This document shows positions 1 through 5,768 of a stretch of 5,768 nt of DNA, piece after piece. Source of the DNA: Lachnospiraceae bacterium (GTDB lineage Bacteria > Bacillota > Clostridia > Lachnospirales > Lachnospiraceae); the NCBI GenBank assembly GCA_024691145.1, contig JAILNW010000456.1, forward strand, positions 1-5,768, written 5' to 3'. The position numbers and the translations under genes were made by a program. The notes below the pieces were generated by a model. That model was not told the DNA's origin. It did no database searches and saw only the letters and a program-made list of their open reading frames with translations. Numbering within the stretch: the first letter of the stretch is position 1; every line of letters starts with the position of its first letter.

Positions 1-60
1 AAAAAATACTAGGATTACAGGATTCATCCCTTGTTGTAAAAGAGTATCATAATAAAAAAT
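1..60. repeat. Left arm-1 of a 60-bp perfect inverted repeat (fold-back)
   Basis: These first 60 bases are an exact reverse complement of 145-204; the match ends at 60/61, where base 61 no longer pairs with base 144. The loop between the arms is 84 bases. The partner arm lies inside the coding sequence of the small membrane-anchored gene, so this arm is a reversed copy of that gene's own interior, stuck on after its base 62. This is the shape of an inverted amplification or assembly chimera and most likely does not exist in the genome. Confidence 0.95.
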
Positions 61-61
61 C

Positions 62-370
62 CTCTGAATTAACACATACAACTGCTTCTATCACATCATT
101 ATTATAATCATTATTATTATTAAACCTGGTTAAACATTCATAGAATTTTTTATTATGATACTCTTTTACAACAAGGGATGAATCCTGTAATCCTAGTATT
201 TTTTCAATTATTTCTATTTCTGACATAGTTTCTTTTTTACTTTCCAGACTATCGGTATGTTTGCTTTTATTATTTTCACTTTCTTCTTTATTATTGACGT
301 ATAGTCCTATCATTACAAAAAAACATATAACAAAAGCACAAATTGCTATGATTAAAACTCTTCTTTTCAT
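62..370 (-). CDS. Small membrane-anchored protein of unknown function, C-terminus lost; candidate immunity protein
   Basis: I do not recognise the family. The start is the ATG at 368-370, because AGGAGG at 377-382 sits 6 bases upstream; the TTG one codon earlier would be only 3 bases from it. Residues 1-4 are basic (MKRR), about 5-24 form one hydrophobic segment (VLIIAICAFVICFFVMIGLY), and 27-50 are a polar Lys/Ser/Glu-rich spacer, so the rest is probably outside the cell on an N-terminal anchor. No lipobox is evident. About 103 native residues are visible. The frame then runs through the 1-60 fold-back to a chance stop at 47-49, so the last four residues (DFLL) are artificial and the true C-terminus lies outside the window. 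It follows the toxin-like YD-repeat reading by about 60 bases on the same strand, the usual place for an immunity gene. That role is inference from position and size only. Confidence 0.6.
145..204. repeat. Right arm of the 60-bp inverted repeat, inside the small membrane-protein gene
   Basis: Exact reverse complement of bases 1-60. This copy is in its natural place: read on the minus strand it is an uninterrupted part of the small membrane-anchored protein (about residues 56-75, including the stretch IEKILGLQDSSLVVKEYHN). The 1-60 copy is the displaced one. Confidence 0.95.
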
Positions 371-376
371 CAAATT

Positions 377-382
377 CCTCCT
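377..382 (-). promoter_or_regulatory. Ribosome binding site of the small membrane-anchored gene
   Basis: A perfect AGGAGG on the minus strand, 6 bases before the ATG at 370. It decides for that ATG over the TTG at 371-373. It also shows that the gene is translated independently of the broken gene upstream. Confidence 0.8.
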
Positions 383-429
383 GCATTTAATGTGATATCA
401 TATTTTATCTACATTTATATTCGTCTTTC

Positions 430-1848
430 TTATTTGTATAACTTATTGACTGTTACAAAAGCAATGATTTTGGCTACCGCCCATTCCTCATCAGCATTTC
501 CAATTATTCTATTGAAAAACTTTGATTTTTTTTCTATCAAATTTATATATAATCCATCCAGAATAATCTATATCATTATAAATCCTTACTCTTTTCTTAG
601 TTTTTTCATCTACAGTAAAATCATACGATGATGATACAAAAGAAATATGATTGTCGCTATAGTGGGTTACATTGCTAATTGGTCCATCACTAGAAAATAC
701 TGTTCCGGAAATTTTTTGTGATAATGCTGATGCTACATTGGAATTTTGATATTTGTAATGACCTCCATAACATGCTACCAAAAACAAAAACTTCACATTA
801 CTCATATTTCATCTCTTTTAACATAATTCTAGTATCTAAATATTGATTTGTATCAAATTCATTTGATGCAAATCGTACCAACATGTTCGGTAATCCATGA
901 CACTTTATACATAAATATTCTATATCTGATTCCATATTATTCCCAATAATAAAAAATGGTGTGTTCTTACATTTGAATCCTTCCCATATAAATACTCTTC
1001 CAAACCAAAAAAACTTTACTATCTATTTTCACTAAAGATTCTGGATAATTAAGTGTTCTAAATACATCTTTAATATTATCAATTAAAATTTCCTGTTCTT
1101 TATAATCGCTGTCTACAATTGCTATTACATCTCCAAGACAGTTCTTTACATAATAATAATTGTTTCCTTCATACATAAATCCTACTACATTAGCTTTAGA
1201 GTCATATACATATACAAGTTCTTTTCCATCTCTTACTTCTCTTATATAGTCTTTTCCCTCTATATCATATATAGTATCTTTTCCATTAACTTTCTTACAA
1301 TTAATTATTCCATTTGCATCATAAGTTAATTCTACTTTTTTACCATCCTGTACAACTGAAACCAACTGTTTTCCATTCCATGAAAGGTTAGCTTCAGTTT
1401 TAGCATCTTCCTTTGGTTTTTCTGTTATCTCTGCTACTTCTGTATTAACAGGCTCTTTAGTCACATCTGTTTCTTCTACAATCTCAACTTCTGCTGTTTC
1501 TATCTTTTCTTTTATAACCTCTGCTGTTGGAACTGTAGTTTCAACTGATACAACTTCATCTGCTGCAGGATATGTATAATTTACTGTAAAACCTGTGTTA
1601 GATTCAATCTTTTCTATATCTCCAAACTCATTATAATTATACTTGATTTCTATGTCATTATCAATATAATTAACAACTTCTGAGTTTTCAGTTTTATCTG
1701 CTTCTACAGTATAAACATCGCCATCCTGATTCTTTACCGTCATTACATCATTTATTAATTCAACATTTTCAACATCCTGATTAGCATATACTGTCTTTCT
1801 TCCATTTTCATCATACTTATAAGAAAATAAGAAAGACCTGTGAATCAC
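430..1848 (-). pseudogene. YD-repeat/Rhs-like protein C-terminal part with toxin-like tip; N-terminus missing and about three frameshifts
   Basis: The first reading frame (1848 to 967) carries YD-type repeats: YKYDENGR (residues 10-17), IKYNYNEFGD (68-77), VELTYDANG (172-180), LVYVYDSKANVVG (211-223) and a YYYVKNCLGDVIAIVDSD core end (231-248), typical of Rhs/wall-associated shells. A Val/Glu/Thr-rich acidic linker fills about 98-153. The possible start (GTG at 1846-1848) lies in the loop of the preceding operon's terminator, with a stop codon just before it, so the true N-terminus is absent. After about residue 280 the coding sense continues through other frames: FIWEGFKCKNTPFFIIGNN to KYE (down to about 810), then MSNVKFLFLVACYGGHY (805 to about 530), then KFFNRIIGNADEEWAVAK to NKLYK with a stop at 430-432. 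Each change is explained by one extra base, near the A7 run at 1007-1013, at 803-812 and in the 8-base run (plus-strand T) at about 527-534. Joined, they give about 471 codons. Rhs tips are usually toxins; the ACYGG segment recalls a caspase-type cysteine motif, but I cannot name the domain. Sequencing error could explain the frameshifts. Confidence 0.6.
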
Positions 1849-1858
1849 TCACAGGTCT
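1820..1858 (-). terminator. Intrinsic terminator at the end of the rpoD operon
   Basis: A 10-bp perfect stem (1834-1843 with 1849-1858, AGACCTGTGA/TCACAGGTCT) encloses a 5-base loop. On the minus strand it is followed directly by the T-rich tract TTTCTTATTTTCTT (about 1820-1833). It begins 8 bases after the stop codon of the 130-residue gene. On the plus strand no T tract follows, so it works for minus-strand transcription only. Confidence 0.85.
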
Positions 1859-1866
1859 AATAACTT

Positions 1867-2259
1867 CTAAACTATAAATGGTTTAAAATCCTCCGTATCA
1901 GAACAGACGTTGCCGCCATTTGCTTCCTTAACTTTAGCAAAAATCTTCTTTAAAAGTGCCACATCATCTGCCTCGCATGTAATGGAAAATATGCTTTTTA
2001 TTCCATTACTTTCAAGGAATTCCTTATCCTTTTCGCCTTTAAATAAAGGAATCTTCTCAATGTCAATAGTATCCTTCTCGTTGGTAGCAATCTCTATAAC
2101 ATCAGCTGCATCCCAGAATTCAGTCATTTCATTTATATCATCCATTGTCTTAATTACTTCATATATGGCAGAAGCTCCAATCTCCCTATCAGCCATATAG
2201 TAATAATAACATGTATTCTTCTTTTTAACTGTTTTTTGCTCTTTTGATGTCTTTTTCAT
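1867..2259 (-). CDS. Hypothetical protein, 130 residues, last gene of the operon
   Basis: I do not recognise a family. The ATG at 2257-2259 has an AGGAAGG at 2267-2273, 7 bases away. The product has a strongly basic N-terminal tail (residues 1-15, rich in Lys) and an unusual Cys-Tyr-Tyr-Tyr-Tyr run at 17-21. The remainder (about 22-130) is an acidic alpha/beta-looking soluble domain. There is no signal peptide or membrane segment, so it is probably cytoplasmic. It starts 22 bases after the LCP gene stop and ends 8 bases before a strong terminator, so it is the tail gene of the transcript. Clean frame, good ribosome binding site and operon position make it a real gene; its role is unknown. Confidence 0.8.
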   Translation of the reverse strand: MKKTSKEQKTVKKKNTCYYYYMADREIGASAIYEVIKTMDDINEMTEFWDAADVIEIATNEKDTIDIEKIPLFKGEKDKEFLESNGIKSIFSITCEADDVALLKKIFAKVKEANGGNVCSDTEDFKPFIV

Positions 2260-2281
2260 CCCAGTACCTTCCTGTAAAATA

Positions 2282-3346
2282 TTAATATAAAAAGTCCCTT
2301 AAAGCATTACGATTCTTAGTTAAATCAATATTAAGAACCTGCATTTTTCTTACTCTTCCATTAGAATAACTGCCATCAACAGGAACTCTGAAAGTCTCAA
2401 GTTCTTCAAGGTTTATGGACTTAATATACCTTATACACTCGAGAATCTCGCCATTAGACATATCCGTTGTAATATATGGAAAAATGTCATCAGAAATATC
2501 ATAAAGTTCAACTAAAGACTTGTCCTTTACTTTATTGAATACTGTAGTAAATACAGTTCTCTGTCTTGCTGTTCTGTAGAAATCTGAATCAATCTTTCTG
2601 ATTCTTGAATAATCAAGTGCTGTATAACCATCCATATCCACGCTGCCTGCATAAACATCATGACCGTAACCTCTTAGATACTTTGCTTCCTTTTCAGTGA
2701 TATTTATTGTTACACCGCCTAGTATATCTATAATCTTCATAAAATCATTAAAATCAATAACAACGTTATGATCAATACTTACAGCAAAATTCTTTTCAAT
2801 GGTTTTATTAAGTAAATTAACTCCGCCAAAAGCATAGGCACTATTAAGCTTATTATCACTGTATCCGGGAATCTGCACATAAGAATCTCTTAAAAATGAT
2901 GTAAGCTTTACAGCCTTATTATTTTTATCAATAGATATTAAAATCATGGAATCAGATCTTCTTGAGGAACCATCCTCACTAAGATCTTCACCTATTAACA
3001 GAATATTATTAACATTACTGTCCTTGTAAGTTTCAATATCTTCAGGCCACTTTGGTGCATAAGTTTTATTAGGAGCCTTTGTTTTATCAGGGCTTATGGT
3101 GCTTCCCAAAGGAACAGCTGTTTCTTCCGGAGTCATAGTATTTAATATCCAGAGATAATCCTCTTCGAATTCCTCACTGTCATCATCAAATACCTCATCC
3201 TCAGGCGAGACTGTAACTGTGGCAAACTCACGATTTATCATATTCATTCGCTTGTTAACCTTATCAACTATTATAACAACAAACATTAAAATCAATAATA
3301 CTGCCGCTATAATCCCCTTTAAAACTATTTTCTTTTTATTACTCAT
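2282..3346 (-). CDS. LytR-CpsA-Psr (LCP) family cell-wall glycopolymer ligase
   Basis: LCP enzymes sit on the outer face of the membrane and transfer lipid-linked polymers such as teichoic acid or capsule onto peptidoglycan. Here residues 1-6 are basic, about 7-28 are a single transmembrane anchor (IVLKGIIAAVLLILMFVVII), and 41-110 are an acidic then Pro/Thr-rich spacer. The LCP domain fills about 112-320: NNILLIGED (113-121), RRSDSMILISID (129-140), the SFLRDSYVQIPG block (150-161) with the conserved Arg-Asp, KLNSAYAFGG (166-175), DYSRIRK (245-251) and RTARQR (258-263), whose arginines bind the polyprenyl phosphate in this family. At 354 residues it is of normal size and looks intact. The start ATG has AAGGAG at 3353-3358, 6 bases upstream. 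Which polymer it attaches cannot be told from the sequence. Being in a transcript with rpoD suggests a housekeeping copy. Confidence 0.93.
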   Translation of the reverse strand: MSNKKKIVLKGIIAAVLLILMFVVIIVDKVNKRMNMINREFATVTVSPEDEVFDDDSEEFEEDYLWILNTMTPEETAVPLGSTISPDKTKAPNKTYAPKWPEDIETYKDSNVNNILLIGEDLSEDGSSRRSDSMILISIDKNNKAVKLTSFLRDSYVQIPGYSDNKLNSAYAFGGVNLLNKTIEKNFAVSIDHNVVIDFNDFMKIIDILGGVTINITEKEAKYLRGYGHDVYAGSVDMDGYTALDYSRIRKIDSDFYRTARQRTVFTTVFNKVKDKSLVELYDISDDIFPYITTDMSNGEILECIRYIKSINLEELETFRVPVDGSYSNGRVRKMQVLNIDLTKNRNALRDFLY

Positions 3347-3383
3347 TCTTTGCTCCTTAAAAATTAAATACTATCCCCGAATG

Positions 3384-3869
3384 TTATTTCTTCCTGTCGA
3401 CAAAATAAGACTGTCCGCTTTGATGAACATTAGCCATATTCTTATAATAATTGGCTGCCATTTTGTTATTAGAATTAAATGTTTTAATTTCTTCCCTTTT
3501 TTTATTAAACAAATTTATAAATCTCTGCCTGTTTTTCTCCTCAAAAACCTGCAGTTTAACAGTATAGGACGCAATATCTTTGATTAACTCCTGCATCTTT
3601 ATGATTTCATATCTGTACTGTTCTTTATTAGCAGCCATCTCCTGATGTGCTCTGCCATAAACCACCTCAAAACCATCATCTAATTTATCGAGTTCTCTAA
3701 GATAAACATCCTTCTGTTCTAACTGATCCATCATTCTGTCAGGATCAACATTTCCCTCTTCAAATGCCTCAGTCTGAAGCCTGGCAATTCTTTCAATTTT
3801 CTTCAAAAGTTCAAGCTTCTTAGTCAAAGTTTCTTCCATTATAGTAATATAATTCTCAGTCTCTTTCAT
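3384..3869 (-). CDS. Coiled-coil protein, FliT/FlgN flagellar chaperone-like (tentative)
   Basis: A 161-residue, all-helical, highly charged protein without a signal peptide or membrane segment. Helical heptad-like stretches cover about 1-35, 45-65, 72-110 and 110-130, followed by a less charged tail ending YFVDRKK. Size, helical hairpin pattern and a C-terminal Tyr/Phe-containing tail resemble the FliT/FlgN chaperones, which hold flagellar cap or hook-junction subunits in the cytoplasm before export. No diagnostic residue proves this and there are no flagellar genes in the window. The start chosen is the ATG at 3867-3869, 8 bases from AAAGAGG (3878-3884); a TTG two codons upstream would be only 2 bases from it. 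It starts 20 bases after rpoD and ends 37 bases before the LCP gene, so it is co-transcribed with both. A general coiled-coil protein of unknown function is the alternative. Confidence 0.6.
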   Translation of the reverse strand: MKETENYITIMEETLTKKLELLKKIERIARLQTEAFEEGNVDPDRMMDQLEQKDVYLRELDKLDDGFEVVYGRAHQEMAANKEQYRYEIIKMQELIKDIASYTVKLQVFEEKNRQRFINLFNKKREEIKTFNSNNKMAANYYKNMANVHQSGQSYFVDRKK

Positions 3870-3877
3870 AGGCAAAA

Positions 3878-3884
3878 CCTCTTT
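3878..3884 (-). promoter_or_regulatory. Ribosome binding site deciding the start of the coiled-coil gene
   Basis: AAAGAGG on the minus strand within the 20-base gap after rpoD. Its 8-base distance to the ATG at 3869 supports that start over the in-frame TTG at 3873-3875, which is only 2 bases away. Confidence 0.65.
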
Positions 3885-3889
3885 ACTTT

Positions 3890-5002
3890 TTATTCAAGGT
3901 AATCCTTCAGCTTTCTGCTTCGACTAGGGTGTCTTAACTTTCTAAGTGCCTTAGCTTCAATCTGTCTGATTCTTTCTCTAGTTACTTTAAACTCTCTTCC
4001 TACTTCCTCGAGAGTTCTTGACTTTCCATCATCAAGGCCAAATCTAAGCCTTAAAACCTTCTGCTCTCTTTCAGTAAGAGTTCCTAGAACATCATATAAC
4101 TGCTCCTTAAGAAGCACAAATGTAGCTGCCTCTGCTGGTACAGGTACATTATCATCCTGTATAAAGTCACCAAGGTGGCTGTCTTCCTCTTCACCAATTG
4201 GAGTTTCAAGAGAAACAGGTTCCTGTGAAATCTTCTGAATCTCTCTTACCTTATCCACTGAAAGATGCATCTCTGCTGCAATCTCCTCAGGTGTTGCCTC
4301 TCTTCCTAACTCCTGAAGAAGCTGCCTTTGAACTCTTATTAGCTTATTAATAGTTTCAACCATATGCACCGGAATACGAATAGTTCTTGCCTGGTCAGCA
4401 ATAGCTCTTGTTATAGCCTGTCTTATCCACCATGTTGCATAAGTAGAAAACTTAAATCCTTTTTTATAATCGAACTTGTCAACAGCCTTTATAAGACCAA
4501 GATTACCCTCCTGAATAAGATCAAGAAAAAGCATTCCTCTTCCTACATATCTCTTTGCAATACTTACAACCAGTCTTAAGTTAGCCTCAGCAAGTCTTTT
4601 CTTTGCTTCCTCATCTCCATGCTGCATTCTCTCAGCAAGTTCAATTTCCTCATCAGCTGACAATAACGGCACCTTACCAATTTCCTTAAGATACATTCTT
4701 ACAGGATCCTCAGTACTGATACCCTCTGGAACAGACAAATCATCATAATCTTCAATCTCTTCATCTTCAAACAATAAGTCTTCTGGCAAAGGCTCATCAT
4801 CATCAAGATCAACCTCCATGCTGATAACATCTACGCCGTTTTTATCAAGAAAATTAATAACTTTCTCGAGTTTATCCTCATCAGGGTTAAGTTCAGCGAA
4901 GAATTCTTTAACTTCATTATACTCTAAAACATTATTCTTACCTTTCGCATATTCAAGTATTTCCTTTAATTTTTCCTTAAATTTAACTACATTTTCGTCC
5001 AT
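3890..5002 (-). CDS. rpoD: RNA polymerase primary sigma factor RpoD (SigA)
   Basis: The housekeeping sigma-70 factor that directs core RNA polymerase to most promoters. At 370 residues it has the short form normal for Firmicutes, lacking the large non-conserved insert of proteobacterial RpoD. Region 1.1 is about 1-60, followed by a very acidic linker (65-90). Region 1.2 is about 97-130 (DPVRMYLKEIGKVPLLSADE). Region 2 is about 137-207: NLRLVVSIAKRYVGRGM, FLDLIQEGNLGLIKAVDKFD for core binding, and KFSTYATWWIRQAITRAI for -10 recognition and melting. Region 3 is about 213-290, and region 4 about 298-366 with the -35-binding helix-turn-helix at LEEVGREFKVTRERIRQIEA (331-350). The gene is complete. 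Its ATG has GGAGG at 5010-5014, 7 bases upstream. It starts 40 bases after the dnaG stop, the classical dnaG-rpoD order. Confidence 0.98.
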   Translation of the reverse strand: MDENVVKFKEKLKEILEYAKGKNNVLEYNEVKEFFAELNPDEDKLEKVINFLDKNGVDVISMEVDLDDDEPLPEDLLFEDEEIEDYDDLSVPEGISTEDPVRMYLKEIGKVPLLSADEEIELAERMQHGDEEAKKRLAEANLRLVVSIAKRYVGRGMLFLDLIQEGNLGLIKAVDKFDYKKGFKFSTYATWWIRQAITRAIADQARTIRIPVHMVETINKLIRVQRQLLQELGREATPEEIAAEMHLSVDKVREIQKISQEPVSLETPIGEEEDSHLGDFIQDDNVPVPAEAATFVLLKEQLYDVLGTLTEREQKVLRLRFGLDDGKSRTLEEVGREFKVTRERIRQIEAKALRKLRHPSRSRKLKDYLE

Positions 5003-5042
5003 AGTAATTCCTCCATGTCAGAGCATTGTTAATAAATATCCA

Positions 5043-5421
5043 TTATAATACAATATGAAGCTTCATAATATTTGCCTTTTCCATAGTGCACTGTTTTAGG
5101 ACTTCCAAATCGGTTGTATTGCGAAGCTTATAATCAATACTATACAATTTCACCTGTCTCACAAGCTGATTAAGATATAATTCCTTTTCAGAAGCATCTA
5201 TCGTTCTGAAGTCCGTCACATCTTCATCATTATTAACCGCTTTAAGATTCGAAGAGAATAAAAGCGCCGCTTCATTCTGCTCCTCAACATTCTCAAACTC
5301 ATTAATAATCTGTGCAACAAGCACTTCTTTTCCCTCACTATGCTGCTTAAACATTATATCCGCAGCCTTATGAAATACAGGATCTATAAAATCATCAGCA
5401 CTGATAATACCATCCAGCAGA
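5043..5421 (-). CDS. dnaG: DNA primase DnaG, C-terminal fragment (helicase-binding domain), broken at the fold-back
   Basis: The last 125 residues of bacterial primase, in natural orientation just upstream of rpoD. They run from LLDGIISADDFIDPVFHKAA to the stop codon at 5043-5045 and cover most of the C-terminal DnaB-helicase-interacting (P16-type) domain; the local helix-rich, charged sequence fits it. Upstream of 5421 the sense sequence stops abruptly, and the preceding part of the gene appears on the opposite strand (5422-5746). The 14 residues LLDGIISADDFIDP are encoded in both pieces, which proves they belong together. The ATG at 5352-5354 is an internal methionine (in DIMFKQH) and not a start. 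In the real genome this should be an intact, essential gene of about 600 codons; the zinc-binding and TOPRIM domains lie outside the window. Identification rests on order next to rpoD and domain character. Confidence 0.82.
5380..5421. repeat. dnaG: Left arm of a 42-bp perfect inverted repeat within dnaG
   Basis: Exact reverse complement of 5705-5746, separated by 283 bases. It is the in-place copy, encoding LLDGIISADDFIDP on the minus strand. Pairing breaks at 5422, where the sequence turns to the plus-strand copy of the upstream gene part. Confidence 0.95.
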
Positions 5422-5746
5422 AGACAAAGTTTTATAATGAATTAGCTAAAAAGATGCTGGAGTTCACCCAGGAACTGGAACGTAATAATTATATTACTGC
5501 AGTGTGCCAAAGATATAATATTGAACAGTCTGGCTTTGTAAAAGTGGTTAATCATTATGGTGCACTGGCAATTGCTTCCGGAGGCATAGAAACTAAAAGT
5601 TATGAACCTGAGAAAAAGTATAAACCAAAAGATAAGGACGAATCAATTAAGGCTATATGGAGAGTGCTGCTATCATGGTATGCAGAGGAACAAAGGCTTT
5701 TTTCTCTGCTGGATGGTATTATCAGTGCTGATGATTTTATAGATCC
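5422..5746 (+). pseudogene. dnaG: DNA primase DnaG internal fragment, inverted relative to the rest of the gene
   Basis: About 108 codons of primase on the plus strand: TKFYNELAKKMLEFTQELER, then NNYITAVCQRYNIEQSGFVK, a linker rich in Lys/Glu/Pro (ETKSYEPEKKYKPKDKDE), then SIKAIWRVLLSWYAEEQRLF and LLDGIISADDFIDP. This is the end of the RNA-polymerase-like domain and the start of the helicase-binding domain, which belong immediately before the minus-strand piece at 5043-5421. Joined without the duplicated 14 residues they give about 219 continuous primase residues. The long plus-strand frame that starts at 5340 is therefore a chimera: its first 27 or so residues are antisense dnaG. I read the whole as an inverted-join artefact and not a second gene. 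Confidence 0.75.
5705..5746. repeat. dnaG: Right arm of the 42-bp inverted repeat within dnaG
   Basis: Exact reverse complement of 5380-5421, encoding the same LLDGIISADDFIDP on the plus strand. Beyond 5746 the final 22 bases no longer follow the primase sequence seen in the other copy (expected VFHKAAD; found YNLHKL and a stop), which marks another break at the extreme end of the window. Confidence 0.95.
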
Positions 5747-5768
5747 ATATAACCTTCACAAATTATGA
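5747..5768. other. Unexplained 22-base tail after the end of primase similarity
   Basis: These bases should continue dnaG as in the antisense copy but do not match it, and I found no other copy in the window. They add five or six foreign codons and a TGA. They are most likely a further chimeric scrap or low-quality contig end. Confidence 0.5.

Noticed and set aside
392..631. Plus-strand open frame of 79 codons
   Set aside because: It lies antisense to the toxin-like reading, has a low-complexity Ile/Tyr/Phe composition and no ribosome binding site.
1846..1848. GTG as the genuine start of the YD-repeat gene
   Set aside because: It lies in the terminator hairpin loop without a ribosome binding site, and the protein begins in mid-repeat.
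1834..1858. Operator or riboswitch element
   Set aside because: A simple 10-bp stem with a T-rich tail directly after a stop codon is fully explained as a terminator.
1910..2200. Plus-strand open frames at 1910-2200, 3219-3587, 4364-4579 and 4818-5048
   Set aside because: All are antisense to clearly coding minus-strand genes, with Ser/Leu/Ile-rich shadow composition.
5422..5429. Sequence variants between the two primase copies
   Set aside because: The apparent mismatches lie only on the outer side of the join and are better explained as native sequence preceding KFYNELAKK than as strain differences.
5380..5746. A programmed invertible DNA switch flanked by inverted repeats
   Set aside because: The arms are duplicated dnaG codons, and inverting the 283-base loop would not rebuild the gene, since the sense part must precede and not replace the other. 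No recombinase gene is present.
1..5768. A linear replicon with hairpin or inverted-repeat telomeres
   Set aside because: The two end repeats are unrelated to each other, differ in length and loop, and each is a reversed copy of local coding sequence, one of them an essential chromosomal gene.
5340..5768. A 142-residue plus-strand gene
   Set aside because: Its first part is antisense primase and the rest is primase sense sequence, joined at the fold-back near 5421; it has no real start.

Overview
The window looks like AT-rich Clostridia DNA, most likely Lachnospiraceae. I infer this from the sigma-70 (RpoD/SigA) sequence, the strong AGGAGG-type ribosome binding sites and the gene families; no marker in the window fixes a genus. 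All genuine genes read on the minus strand.

From right to left (the direction of transcription), the core is a tight run: the C-terminal part of DNA primase (dnaG), rpoD, a coiled-coil protein resembling the FliT/FlgN flagellar chaperones, a membrane-anchored LytR-CpsA-Psr (LCP) cell-wall ligase, and a 130-residue protein of unknown function. Gaps are only 20 to 40 bases, each start has its own Shine-Dalgarno, and the run closes with a strong intrinsic terminator at 1834-1858. It reads as a macromolecular-synthesis operon (primase, then the main sigma factor) extended by envelope and motility-type genes.

Left of the terminator is an accessory module. It holds the C-terminal part of a YD-repeat/Rhs-like protein, without its N-terminus and with about three single-base frameshifts, running from about 1848 to 430. 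Next comes a small membrane-anchored protein (370 to about 62), placed where an immunity protein would sit. This looks like a polymorphic-toxin tip with a candidate cognate immunity gene. The toxin domain is not one I can name.

Both ends of the window are fold-backs. Bases 1-60 are an exact reverse complement of 145-204. Bases 5705-5746 are an exact reverse complement of 5380-5421, and at this end the primase gene turns around on itself, so its upstream part (5422-5746) is encoded on the plus strand. Two independent inverted joins at the two extremities are best explained as inverted chimeras, as produced by multiple displacement amplification or by assembly, and not as biology. The C-terminus of the small left-hand gene and the dnaG arrangement should therefore not be taken at face value. 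I do not see a convincing new biological system; the toxin/immunity-like module is the most interesting biological content.
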